Below are positions 34,019 through 45,307 of a stretch of DNA of 64,000 nt, piece after piece. The notes beneath the pieces are model-generated. The model was not told the DNA's origin. It worked only from the letters and a program-made list of their open reading frames with translations, and made no database searches. The DNA comes from Tetraselmis striata. Its lineage: Eukaryota > Chlorophyta > Chlorodendrophyceae > Chlorodendrales > Chlorodendraceae. Both the position numbers and the translations under genes were made by a program. Location of the stretch: positions 1-64,000 of the forward strand of contig VCJN01001336.1 in assembly GCA_006384855.1 (NCBI GenBank), read 5' to 3'. How positions within the stretch are numbered: the first letter of the stretch is position 1; the number at the start of each line of letters is the position of its first letter.

Positions 34019-34206
34019 GCTGCGTGGAACGCAGCGAAAACTGGAAGATGGCAGGCTCAGCTGTTCTGGCTGCTTTTATGTCTACTCGTGCTGCACCCAA
34101 CAAGGGCGCAACAACAGTTACTAGTTCCCGTACCACTGAGCAGCACTTGTAGCTAAAAAGCGGTTAGGTCAAGGATGGAGACCCCATAAATAACTAGTTC
34201 AGATCA
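34019..34206 (-). repeat. A1 repeat of element copy 2
   Basis: Upstream of the Gag-like start on the minus strand, so it should contain the promoter. Differs from 31116-31304 by GGAGAC versus GGAAAC, one missing G in the AAAGTAAC stretch and TTCAGATCA versus TTTAGATCA. Confidence 0.95.
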
Positions 34207-34537
34207 GATCAACGTAAGCCGCCAGGTACAGGCATATTACAGGGAAGTACCACGGTACTTGCGCGCATATATATCGCCATATTCACATCAACGCGTGGCG
34301 CCGCTGGATGATCAGCATCTAAGAGGGTTCTGCTTAAATGTAGGCGGCTTTTTCCTCCCCCAGTACTTTGCGTGCATTCTCCGGACGCTCTCCCTGTAAC
34401 CAACAAGTTCATGATCAGCATCTGCACGAGGTGCGTCGTTCTTTCCACCCCACGAACCTTCCCTCGACCCGCCGCCCATTTGAGGTTTCGCAGCGTGTGC
34501 AGTTCAGGGCTTAGTGAGGCAGCTGCTGGTCGGCGCA

Positions 34538-37500
34538 ATGAGGCGTGGCGAGAGCTGCGAGCCGGAGCTGCGGCGGGGCACCGACCCCGACACCGTGGCG
34601 GCCAACCGGCGGGCGGGCCGCCAGTTCCTGAAGCTAGGCTGGGGGCGGAGCCACTTCCGGACGGTGGAGTCGCCGCTATCACTGTCGGGGCTGGTAATCA
34701 CCATGTGGGACCGCCCCTGCGAGACGTCCGATATGGTCCGGCTTGGCTTCCAGCTGCCGCTCCTCAGCGTGCGAACCCGCCTCCGGCTGGAACCCATACT
34801 GATGGCGGCAGGTGACGCGGGTCGCGGAGAAAACAACTCCGTGAGGTGAAACCGCACCGTACCGCAGCTTCGGCCTTGAGTGATTGTATGCGCGCTCGCA
34901 GGCTTATACACTCGTCCAGGTGCTGACCAACGACCAACCGCGGCTAACGCGGTCATCGAGTCGCGGGTTTGAGAAGGCGCTGATTTCGCGGCTGGATGAG
35001 TGGACGTACATTTATCAGCAGACTATCGACGTGCCGATGGCTGGGGCGATGCGCTTTTGCATGTACAGCGTAACGGAGCAGCTGGGGCCCGGCGACTTCG
35101 TGGTGATGAACACCTCCCAGGGACGGCGGGCTACATTACTGCTTGCAAAGCGCGGAGGGCTTTCTTAAGTGGGGGAGGGCTTTCATTCCTGACGGTTCTG
35201 ATATCATACTCGTACCGGTAGGGACTGTGACGACAATAAAAATAACAGCGAAAATGTCGACCGCGACGACATAGGTGACCGAGTGGGAGGCGGACGCGGA
35301 CATGCCTGGCTGCGACCAAGTGTCCCCCGCCCGCGTGCCATCGACCCGCGCCGACCCGCTGGCGAAGCACGTGCGGGTGGTACGCATCACGGAGCAGGGG
35401 CTGAAAGCGGACGTGTCGGTGGCGGCCTACCACTCCTACACGGGCTGGGGGGTGGGCAAGATGCTCCAAAAGGGCGGCATGCAGCTGCGCACCGCCAATC
35501 AGTGCAACGTTTTCCTGGTGGCCGAGCTCTGCGCCAGAATGATGCGGCCCGAAGTGGAGCCCCTTTTGCGGAGCTGGACAGCGAGCGCGCCCATCTACTC
35601 TCCATACTATCCCGCCGGCCTGGAGACTGCTACGAGGGGCAAAGACGCCACTGCGTGCCACAGGTGCTGCTGGGTAGTAGATCCCTGTGCCAGTCCCAAG
35701 CCTTTCTGCCCCCCCCCCCCCCCCCCCCCCTGCCGCATCCTCAACTCTGGCAAGCCTGCAAGACCTCTACCCCCCCCCCTCCTCGCCCTGAGGCCATCCG
35801 CCTGTTGCTGCCATCATGTCAGGGTTCAACTGCAAGCTGCCGGCGTGGACTGGGAAGGTTGGAAGCCTTGCTCGTTTGATGGCGGTGACGGGAGCTATGG
35901 CGTCAGCCTGAGCTCCGCAGTGCATCACAATCACGTGCCGTCCTTCAAGGCGGAAACGGTGTTGCCTGGTGTCAACGTACGCACCGCCCGTCGTCCTCCC
36001 CATCCGCACCTGCCCCATCACATGCACCCATCCCTGCCTGCGCAGCTCCAGGTGCTCTCCATTAACCGGCTGACGAATGCGGGGGTCGGTGCAGGCGGGC
36101 ACCCTCCGGCGCGCCCTCGCGTCCCCCGAGCTCCAAGAGATCGTCCACAAGGATGCGACCTTTGCTATCGCGTCTGAGATGGATCAGCAGATGCGCATCA
36201 TGTTAAGGTAGCCCCTCCTCCACCCCTGCCTCCCTCCATTACCTAGGCACGTTTGTTTGTCTGGTGAGGAGCTATGCGGCTCACCCTCCCCTTCTGCTTG
36301 CAGGAAAAGCCAGGTAGCTGCCAATGCCGCTGATTCTGGCCACTTCAACTCCAAGTCCTGGCGTGCGAAAGGAAATGACCTCAACTCTGGGATGCTCCCC
36401 TTGACGGTGTTCTCTAGCCAGCTCGCTGACGGCCGGCATGCAGTGTGCCTCTGGCGGGTAGCCCCCCCCCCCCCGCCCCCTTACCCGCCTTGTCCTCCCT
36501 GAAAGCTTCACACACCACATCCATTGCCCGTGTTGCGCATCAGGGTTCCACAACACATGTGTTTGAGGTCCCTATGGCATGGGAGGCCGTGCCGCTGTCT
36601 TAGGGTGTGTCTGACATGTTGCTCCCGGCCGCTTGGTTTCACAGGCAAAGACTCCTGACGACCAGACGATTCCGAATTTCTGGGAGATTTGGCTGATCAA
36701 GCAGCAGGTGACCCCCCCCTCCCCCCCTCTGTCTCTCCCACTTTCCGCATGTATCGTGCAAACACAAACAGTCTGCGGATATATAAAACGTTTTCGAACC
36801 CCCCTCCCCCCCCCCCCCCCCCCAGAGAGGAAAAAACTATTGTAACGGAGAAATAAGTCACAACTTAGCACGAATACACAACGAATATTCCGACGCAAAG
36901 AGGGAAAAACAATTCAATATTTTCTCGCAGACCGTATTTAATTCTATGGTAGTAGAGGAACAACGTCCTGCTGGCAGCTGCTTTCCTTGCCACCACCCTT
37001 TTCCTATCGCTGTCACCCAGCCTGAGCCATACCCCTGTTGGATGTAGGGCTATGATGCGCATGTGAGCCTGGTCAAATACACGCGGCACACACTTGAGGT
37101 GCACAATGACTTCATTGCTGGGGACAAGTACCCTGGCGCATCCGCCATGCTGTTCGGGTCGGACCCGCCGCCAGGAAGCCTGGCGGCGGCCTCCAAGCTC
37201 ATGGCATACAAGCTTGGCGGCCAGCTGCTGCGGTTGCGCGCGTACCTGGCCACATCGGAAGGGGGTGCCCTGCTAGCGACCCACGCGGAGGGGGTGGGCG
37301 GGCAGCTCATGCACGGCGCCCTGAGCTGCGTGTTCCAGCCGTGCTATTGGATCTCCCGAGCGTGGAATCCCAAGACCTCTCATGGATATGCTCATCAAGA
37401 ACCTCGATGATGATGAGCCCCCCCCCCCCCCCCCCCCCCACCCATCCACACCTAGGATTCACTCTGTATTTGACAAAAAATAGGTAAGCGAGCAGAGTTG

Positions 37501-38008
37501 TCCTGCTAGTCGGCTTCACTGCCAATGGAGGGCAAAGGCAGCCATTGGCATAAATCACAAGATGCCACACCACGTGTGAATAGTATAGTGAGCGGGTGTC
37601 GCTTCCAAATACGTGCCCCCCCCCCCCCCCCCCCCCCAGGAAGCCCATCAACCTTCGTCATGGCATTTCCTGGTTTGAAACTCATTTGATTCCGCACTCG
37701 GCGCTGGCGAATACGCATGGCTGCATGATATCGGACTTTGTCAGGATGAAACTACAGCAACGCAAACTCTGTTTGCCACCTTATCGTGCTTTTTTTGTTG
37801 AGGGACAAGAGCTCCGTGATGGCGTCGATTGCATGTTGCCTGTCTATTGTATTAAGGCATGGAGGCCATCAAGGGGTAGTGCCAACTTGAACGTGTCCCA
37901 GGGGCTGGCGGCTGCAGCAGGAGTAGCAGCAATGGTAGCGTTTGCAGTGTATGTGAATAATGCTTCAAAACAACAGCAGCAAGCCAGCAAATCAGCCAGA
38001 GCGAACTG
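34538..38008 (+). CDS. spliced gene of unknown function, multi-exon
   Basis: The first plausible exon is 34538-34811 (MRRGESCEPELRRGTD to ILMAA, donor CAG/GTGACG). Further exons include about 34901-35168 (AYTLVQVLTNDQPRLTRS, YIYQQTIDVPMAGAMRF), 35272-35640 (VTEWEADADMPGCDQV, YHSYTGWGVGKMLQKGG), about 36085-36209 (RRALASPELQEIVHKDATFA), 36301-36460 (KSQVAANAADSGHFNSKSW), about 36645-36707 (AKTPDDQTIPNFWEIWLIKQQ, donor CAG/GTGACC then a C run), 37050-37410 (GYDAHVSLVKYTRHTLEVHN, AWNPKTSHGYA) and about 37640-38008. The C-terminus has a hydrophobic segment, GLAAAAGVAAMVAFAVYV, then SKQQQQASKSARAN and a stop, as in tail-anchored membrane proteins. Splice signals and C runs match the known host genes, so it is very probably real. 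I recognise no family; exon joins in the 35.6-36.1 kb part are unresolved. Confidence 0.55.
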
Positions 38009-39413
38009 ATTCGAGCAGCAGTAGCGCCACCGGCAAGGATTCTCTGTATTGGTTCTAGTTGTTTGTAAATAGGCAGAAGAAAATCGGCGCCAACTACCTC
38101 CAGGCGAAGGCGGTGTCCTCGTGGGAAACAACTCGAAATGGGAGGCAAAAGGCGCAAGAATGCCCCCTAGCCAAAGCGCCTCGGCCGCCGCCCAATACTG
38201 GATGGGTGAGTGCTGCCCACCCGGCCAAGGGTGCGGGCAACCCGTGCACCGGTGTGCATCTGAGAACGGCCAGCCCAGTCCGAAGCCAATATGGCTGGTA
38301 CCGGAAGTATGACTTAAAAAACCTATATAAATCGCTACGCTGTGCGGGTGTAAGGTGCTTCTGGTGCGGGTGCTTCTGTACAATTTAAATGAAGAAGGTG
38401 GTGTGTTTTGTAGTGCGTTCTGACTACATATATATCAGGCGGTACACACTGGCTACCTCACGCGGTACGTGTGTGCGGATAGAGCGACCATCAGATATTG
38501 ATATATGCGGCTGGCGCTATGCATCACGGCGGATGATGACGATGATACCCAGCAGCACATCTCGGGCCGAACCACTGCCCGGCCCGCTGATGGCAGCGCT
38601 GCACGCCTGCGCGGTTGCCCATCCGAGGCGGGCGGAGCACGCTGGGATACCCTACCATGATTTAGAGACTAAATAATTCTTTATACGGATTCTTATATCT
38701 TCAACCTTCTTTACTACCATGATCGCCAGTTTTAATCATGCCAAGGAAGTAACGTTTATTAATCATTAATTACTGATAATACTGATTAACAGGATGTAAT
38801 TAATGATTAATTACTGATAATACTGATATAACACTGATAATACGAAGTAATTAATGGTTAATTACCGATAAAACGAATATAACGTTTAATAATATTAATA
38901 CCAAGGAAGTAACGTTGTATTCGTTCTGGTTTGGATTACAAAAGCGTAAGCAACAAGGGACTACCGCGTCGTACAACGTTTGTATTCGTTCTGGTACTTA
39001 GCGCCTGTACGGCCTTGCCCCACGCGCGCCCCCCCTGTCTGCCGCCCCCGTACGGGTAGTGGTTTGCCTTCGCCCGACTCTTAACGCCCGTTTCACCCTA
39101 CCCGCCATCGAATAATATGGCGACCATTATTGCAAAACACCTCCACATCCTCGATGCTACCGCGCGCCTGTATACCGACCACCTAGCGGAGCAGCGGTAT
39201 ACCAAAAACCTCGTCCTGCCGAGAGTTGTGGCCGTGTGAGCCAGCGGCAGCTCTTCCTATCTACCCAGGGTAGTGGTAGAGCTACGACGACCTGTTCAGG
39301 CGTTCGTACCCAACAAGGACTTTACGAGGCCCTCGGTGAAGTTCGGTACCGGTGGGCTCTGAGAGTAGCTGACTTGTCGACACGGGGAGTTAGGCGGCGA
39401 CAGCGACGCCAGG
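38009..39413. other. intergenic region with AT-rich repeats
   Basis: No recognisable gene. At 38730-38900 there are three or four imperfect repeats of TAATTACTGATAATACTGAT-like sequence, and AAGTAACGTT recurs near 38746 and 38910. The last few hundred bases are GC-rich and would contain the promoter of the downstream F-box gene. Confidence 0.5.
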
Positions 39414-40092
39414 ATGAACGAGCGTCCCATGGATGACGCGCCGACGGGGCGCGGCATGCTGGACCTGCCTCCCGAATGCCTGACCCGCGTGGGGACGCTG
39501 GTGGGCAGCCTGGCGGACATGCTGTCCCTGGGGCAGGTCTGCCGAGCGCTGCGCGACTGCGACCGCGACTGGCTGTGGCGCGCGCGCGTGGAGGCCGACT
39601 TCGGGCTGCGACTGCCGCCGGCCGGCAGCGGCGTGAAGCCGCCCAAGGCGCTTTACATTGAGTTTCACAGGCAGCGCTCCGGCCGGGTGCGCTTTCAAGG
39701 CTGCTACACGGACGGCGGCTGCGACGCCAGCGCGCGTCGCTACTGGGTGCGCCCCTCCCCCCCCCTATTCCGCACTTCCACCCGCCCACCGCAGCGCCAT
39801 TTGTCGCTTTATCTACTTTGCACAGGTACGGTACCCTTACGAGACGGCAGGCAGGCTCTCAGGCGTCCGACCCAGGTTCCCGGGCTGACCGGCTGCTGGG
39901 CTGTGACCCGTTGGCCAGGTTGACAACATGTTCCAAGAGAACCATTGGGACTCGTACTGCAGTGAGGCCGGCAGCAATGTGCACTGCGCTGGGCTGCTGC
40001 TGGTGAGTGCCTCGCGCCCCCCCCCCCCCCTCCCCCCCCCCCCCCCCCCCCCTCCCCATGCAAAGGAATACCGTTGGTGGTAGTGGGTTGTG

Positions 40093-40125
<33 letters not shown>

Positions 40126-43100
40126 CGCTGTGGCAGGCTGCCCCAGATGATCTGCGGTGCCACGCAGCAATGGTCCCAGCCGTTGCCTGCTAGCATGTGC
40201 CGTCAGTGGGCCAGGGGGGGGGGTGGGGGGAGGGGGTGGGGCTGCCCTCCTGACGGCCTGCACCACGGGCCTCCGCAGGGAGCGGGCCACGAGGGGGACC
40301 AGCAAGCGCAGGCTCACCGGGAGTACCTCATCGAGCGGTGCCGGAGGGCTGCAGAAGAGCTCTTCATGGACCCTGTGTACGCCCCCTCCAGCCGCCCTGG
40401 TGCATCTCCCCCCCACCCCCACCCCCACCCCCACCCCCACCACCCAAACCACCTCGCCCGCCCTGGGCTGGCTAGCGGCTGAGGGGCAGGCGTGGTGATG
40501 CGGCAGGCGCCTCGAGACATGGACAACATCGGAGCTGGACCACTTTTTCCTTGAACTGTACAACGAGTTCCGCCAGCGTGAGCCCCCCCCCCCCTTCTCC
40601 CCATAGGTGCAGAGCACCCAGCACTGGGCACGTGACTCAGGACGCGCTCTCGTGGAAAGGCTGGCAGCTGATGCCCGGGTCCCACTCACTCACTCGCCCC
40701 CCCCCCCCCCCCCCCCCCCCGCGCCTCTCCCACACCGCCGCGGGTTCCCAGGCTCCCTCATCGGCATGCTCATCCTGCATGGCGTGGCGCACAACAAGCG
40801 ACATGAGGAGGCGTCGCGCATGCGCCGAACCATGGACTGGATCAACGGCCGCCTGCAGACCTGCGACACCATGGTCTGCGAGGACGCCCACCCCCGCGGT
40901 GGGGACCCCCTGGCCCACTTCTCAACCGCTTTCGTTTCCTGTGGCCTCTCGGGTCCCGCGCGCTGGGAAGACACCATGCCATACCTGGAGACAGAGGGAC
41001 CTCGCACAGAGCCAAAGGATGTCGCAAGGACACCATGATAGCTGCATTGTTTCATTCAGCGAACCCGGCGGGGCAAGCTGCAGCTGGGCAGGCTCGGCGG
41101 GGGCATGTCACTGCTTCTACATGTGCCCGGCGCGACGTTGGGAACGAACAGCTGTTTGTGCCCCAGATTCGGTGTGCCGGCACTGAGGCAGAACCTGCGT
41201 GCCGTATCCATGAGCGTTCCATCTTTATTTGCGTTCCCCATGGTGGTTTTGCCTGCATGAGAGCCTGGCGTGTTTTCACATGAAATCAGTGTATTGTCGA
41301 CGCCGCGTCGGCGCCCGTAATGGCAGTCACCTCTGGACCCCGCATCGCCAGCTCCATGACCGCCAGTTCCATCGCCGATTCCTGTCAACTGCACTGCTGC
41401 CGGCTTGCCCGCATGCCCCATCGTATGACCCCCCTTTCCCCCCTTCTTCCCGGCAGCGGAGGCGTCCAGTAGTGCCCAGGCGCGGCCGGCATTCCTCACC
41501 CGCACCAAGGCGCCCTCCTCGCACCTCCGCCTGTTCGACACGGCGCTGGGCGAGCTGTGGGCTCGGCCGGAGGCCGGCAACTGGGTGGCGAGCGTGGACG
41601 CGTGCCACATCAGCCGGCTGGGCCACTTCTCCTGCCCCGTCGCCTGCGGGGCCGTCTTCCTGGCGGACGTGTGGCAGCGCCGCCACCCCGGCGGCGCCCC
41701 CGCGCTGCGCACCCGCATCCAGGTGCGCCCTCGCCGGCTCCCCCCTCGTGGGTAGGGCTGCTTTGCAACTGATTCCTAAGACTAGAAGCCACCGGAATTG
41801 CGAGGCAGCTGCTTGCCTTTAAAGCAACTCCATGTAGGGAGAGTACGGTACGGGTTAAGGCCGGGCGGACCCCGGGCATATACTATCAGACCCCATCCCC
41901 ACAGGGAAAAAATGGTTCGTGATAAGACAGGGCCGGCCCTCCGACAGGGGTGCCCCGCTTTGTCCCCCATCCTATTTAACGTTAAACGAAAATAACACTT
42001 CAACATCCAATTTAAGAATGACGGTAAAAATAATTACAAACTTCATGGGGTAGAACATCTGGGGTGCACATCACCTCCAGCGGTAACCTTGTAGGACATT
42101 TCGCGATTCGAATACAGTACAGTACGAATACTCTGCCCGCGCCGAGCATGTATCGATGCGCGCCGCGCGCCCCGGGGTCCGCACAGCCGCCCGCGCGTCG
42201 CTTCAAATGACACTCCGAGGCGCGCGCCGTACCGTTCAATTCGGTTTGTCGGTCGCGGAAACATGTATTTTTGCGCCATCGAGGTCAGTGACGATCCGTG
42301 CGGTGCATATTTTGTGGTGCATTCTTGTAGTATGAGTACAGGCAAGTACAGATCTTCCCGTCCCTGCGAGGGAGGGGGGCCGTTACGCTGCTAGAAAGAA
42401 ATAAAGTGATAATAGGAACAAAGGGGTTTTAAACGTTCAAACCGACATTAAAAAAACCAAGATTGTTTCATTTCAAACAGGCCACTGAGCTCTTAATGAA
42501 AGCTGGTGGTAAACAAGTGGTAAACAAGATGAAGCCTCACTTGTATATGCACCTCTGTTCCCGGGCTTTTAAGTCATCCACATTTTAAAAATGTGCAGCG
42601 GCGCCGGGCCCGCCAAAGCCATCACTGCGATTATTAGTCGCGCAGATGTCTGGCCGTGTCTTTGCAACACAGTGTGTATACGTCAGTACCACTGTGTGTA
42701 TTTGTTTCGGTACTCGTGGCGCCTATACTGGGGCAGACCGAGGTACCGCACGCACTCCAGTACAAACAAATTGCGGCAGGCTGTGCCCGTACGTGGAGTT
42801 GACGGGGGCCCCTGCCTAGCGTGCATTGCTGACAATGAGCTTACCGCCTCCCAAGTCGTGTGGACAGTCCTCCGCTGCCTTGGGATCGATTGGCAGCGGT
42901 GCATGCCGAGGAAGCGGGCGCCGTTTGCCTGTGATGCACTATTACGCGTGTGGAGGCGGCGGGTTTGGTTCCTGTCTGTGTCTGTGTAGCCTGACCGCTG
43001 TGCCGCGCCTGCCTGTGGGCCCGCAGGCCGCGGCGGCGGAGTCGTCGTGTTCCGCCCTGGACGACGCCACGCAGCGGGACGACGTGGAGCTGGCTGTGGC

Positions 43101-44450
43101 GCAGGGCCAGCTGCCGCCGATCGTGGCCAGCGGCCGCTTTGCGGGCGGAGAGTGAGCGCCTGCGTCCGACCTCCTCCGCCCAGTTCGGATGCCCTTGCTT
43201 TCGGGCACTGACCGCTGCGTTTGGCGTGCTGGCCGGCCTGCCGCTGCGTCCAGGTGGGTGGAGTTCGACCCGGACTGGACGCCGCCGGGGAGGGAGGCCA
43301 TGCTGCACCCGGTGCTGTGGTTCCACTTTTACACGCAGGCGGAGGTGAAGCAGCGCCTGGCGTCGGACATCCCGGCGGCGCCCAGCAGCGGGGCCGCGCC
43401 GCCGCCGCTGCAGCCGGGCCTGCTGGACGCGCAGCCGGCGTTCCAGATCCCGCCCGGCGGCGCGCTGGCGTACCTCATGGACAACCACCCCGACTCGGAC
43501 GAGGACGAGGAGGGGGAGGGGGCGGACAACGAGGCGGCGGCGGCGGCAGCGGCGGCGGAGGCACCGGCCCCTGAAGCCGCGCCCGAGTCGTCAAACGTAC
43601 ACAAGGAGCTGCAGGTCCTCCCCCCCGCCCCTCTCCTCTGGCCTGATGGATGGCAGGGTCCAGCGAGGGAGCTGCCTTCTGGGGAGGGTGCGGTGTTCGC
43701 TACGGGGACCGTGATGAGGGCAGCCCTGGTTTATCATGGTACCTCGCCAGGTGCCCTTTTTGTGCCTGTCGCCCTCTAAGGGGCCAAAGGAGAGAGCACA
43801 GTAGCAGGCCGAGCACCCGGGTCTGATTCCAGCAATGATCCCCGAGTGGCGCATTGCCCTGCCCATTGGATGTCGAGCCCCTGGGAGCACACTCGTGATG
43901 TCCCGTACCCGGTGCCATGCGCCGCCGAGCCGCCAGTGCTCCCGCTCCCTCCTTCCTCCCCTCCCCCCCTCGCCCCTGTCATATGGATGCCCGAAAAGTA
44001 CTGCAAACCAGGGTAGCACGAAAATGAGGAAAGTCTCCTGTGTGAGAGCGAGACACACCTGCCTTTTAAAGTACACAACTCGGTTTTAGGGTTTTTGAAA
44101 GCCTTAAAGTGATACTTTATCTGTATTACGATTCGCACTGCAGCGCGGGGTATGCCCCACGTCGGGGTGCCCCCTCCGCTCCCAGCTTTTCGCCAAACGT
44201 GTGCCAACCTTCTGACCCCAGCGTACCCTCCCCCCCCCCCCCCCCCCTCCCTATGTCCCTGCAGATCCCCCTGTCACGCAGGCACAGCGGCAACCTCGCC
44301 CTCGTGAAGCTGATCAGCCACGAGGACCTGCGCAGCGAGTGGCAGGACAACCACGAGCACCCCAACCTGGACATCAGCTTTGTGTCGCTGCACGGCCGCT
44401 GTGCCAACCTGATGCCCGGCGCTCCCGCGCCCCCCACCCCCGAGCCATGA
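39414..44450 (+). CDS. F-box protein, multi-exon
   Basis: ATG 39414 opens MNERPMDDAPTGRG, followed by an F-box at about residues 15-60 (LPPECLTRVGTLVGSLADML, SLGQVCRALRDCDRDWLW). Such proteins bind SKP1 in SCF ubiquitin ligases and recruit substrates. Likely later exons carry VDNMFQENHWDSYCSEAGSN (about 39920-40002), REYLIERCRRAAEELFMDPV (about 40280-40400), SLIGMLILHGVAHNKRHEEA (about 40752-40940), AFLTRTKAPSSHLRLFDTAL and VASVDACHISRLGHFSCPVA (about 41460-41720), VEFDPDWTPPGREAMLHPVL with an acidic Asp/Glu and Ala stretch (about 43255-43610), and SGNLALVKLISHEDLRSEWQ to PPTPEP and TGA (44265-44450). The substrate-binding part is not a repeat type that I know. A long intron, about 41730-43020, contains a LINE scrap. 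The gene could be two genes split there, but the conserved splice style favours one. Confidence 0.65.
40017..40124. repeat. C run and G run facing each other in one intron
   Basis: A C tract at 40017-40056 (interrupted by single T's) begins 14 bases after the donor at 40003; a pure 30-base G tract follows at 40095-40124. The two can pair into a stem of about 30 G:C pairs with a loop of about 38 bases in the pre-mRNA. Confidence 0.85.
41870..41995 (+). pseudogene. LINE reverse transcriptase scrap
   Basis: One frame reads KTGPALRQGCPALSPILFNV, matching the RT block usually written as R-Q-G-C-P-L-S-P-x-L-F-N (motif 4/B). Nothing of the flanking RT domain is visible. It lies in a long intron of the plus-strand F-box gene. 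Confidence 0.7.
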
Positions 44451-45307
44451 ACCACGACCCCCCCCCCCCCTCCCCCCCCTGGTAGCACTCCTCTGCAACA
44501 CCACAGCATCTCCGATGCGCACGGCACACAGCCTCCTTTGCGCCCACTATAAACGGCATCACTTGGCGCCACTCTCGCACTCAGCGGCGCCTTGTGCCGT
44601 GCTGGGTGGGTGTGTGTTTTTGTTGTTGTTGGAAGGGGCGGGGGGGGGGGGGGGGGGCATGGACCGGGAAGATGGCTCTGCCACTCCGTGGAGTCAGCGC
44701 AAATACAGTGCAGGACTCCGCCAGTGCGAGCAAAGCGCAAACAGGTTGTGCCTCCTGCTGCCGGCATTGCTTGAGGCGGGTTGAGGTGGGTTGCCGGTAC
44801 TCATAGCACACCGTCACCGCGCGAGATCTCTCCGAGCTGCACATACCGTGCCCCCAAGCTCTTCCCGCCTGGTTTCGTCATCCGATTCCGACTTGGGTGG
44901 AGGCGGTGTGTCCTGACAGAGGAGGAGGAGGACACTTTTGGAGTTTGAGCATGCCATGCTATGCTGTGCTATGCTATGCCATGCCATGCTATGCCATGCT
45001 ATGCTATGCTATGCCAAGGGATGTGACTACTGTACTGCGCCTGATTCGCGCCGCGGTGATACGCATCCTTCACGCGCATTTTGCCGTCGAGCCGTGGGCC
45101 AGTGTACGCCGCTCAACAGGAAGGATATGTTATCATTACAGTACATACATACACTACTGCCGCGGGAGGATTGGGTTCAAGGTGGGCCTGGGGGGGAGGT
45201 GGGGGGGGGGGGGGGGGGGGGGGGCATGGGTTGGCTGCATCGCCTCAGTTGTGTGTGCGGGCATGGCGGGTGTGGGCGGGGCAGCGTCCGATGGATGGCG
45301 GCCTGCC
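44451..45307. other. region between convergent F-box genes
   Basis: Holds the 3' ends of both genes. C and G runs occur at 44460-44480, 44640-44657 and 45200-45224. A pentanucleotide microsatellite, listed separately, lies at 44947-45016. No further gene seen. Confidence 0.5.
44947..45016. repeat. (ATGCY)n microsatellite
   Basis: About 14 tandem units of ATGCT or ATGCC, one with GTGCT, from GAGCATGCC to ATGCCAAGG. The unit is five bases. Confidence 0.9.

Larger units (their letters stand above)
30997..34206 (-). mobile_element. Gag-tyrosine recombinase element without RT, copy 2 (both frames open)
   Basis: A 3.2-kb element with split direct repeats in the order A1 (34206-34019), Gag-like frame, recombinase frame, B1 (31330-31305), A2 (31304-31116), a 93-base spacer, B2 (31022-30997) on the minus strand. 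This A1-ORFs-B1-A2-B2 order is the PAT/Ngaro pattern of YR retroelements, which integrate through a circular DNA intermediate without a target duplication. A1 and A2 differ at about three positions in 189, and both frames are intact, so the insertion looks young. Reverse transcriptase and RNase H are absent. It probably depends on an RT supplied in trans, for example from a DIRS-like relative such as the one at 15.5-19.3 kb. Confidence 0.85.
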
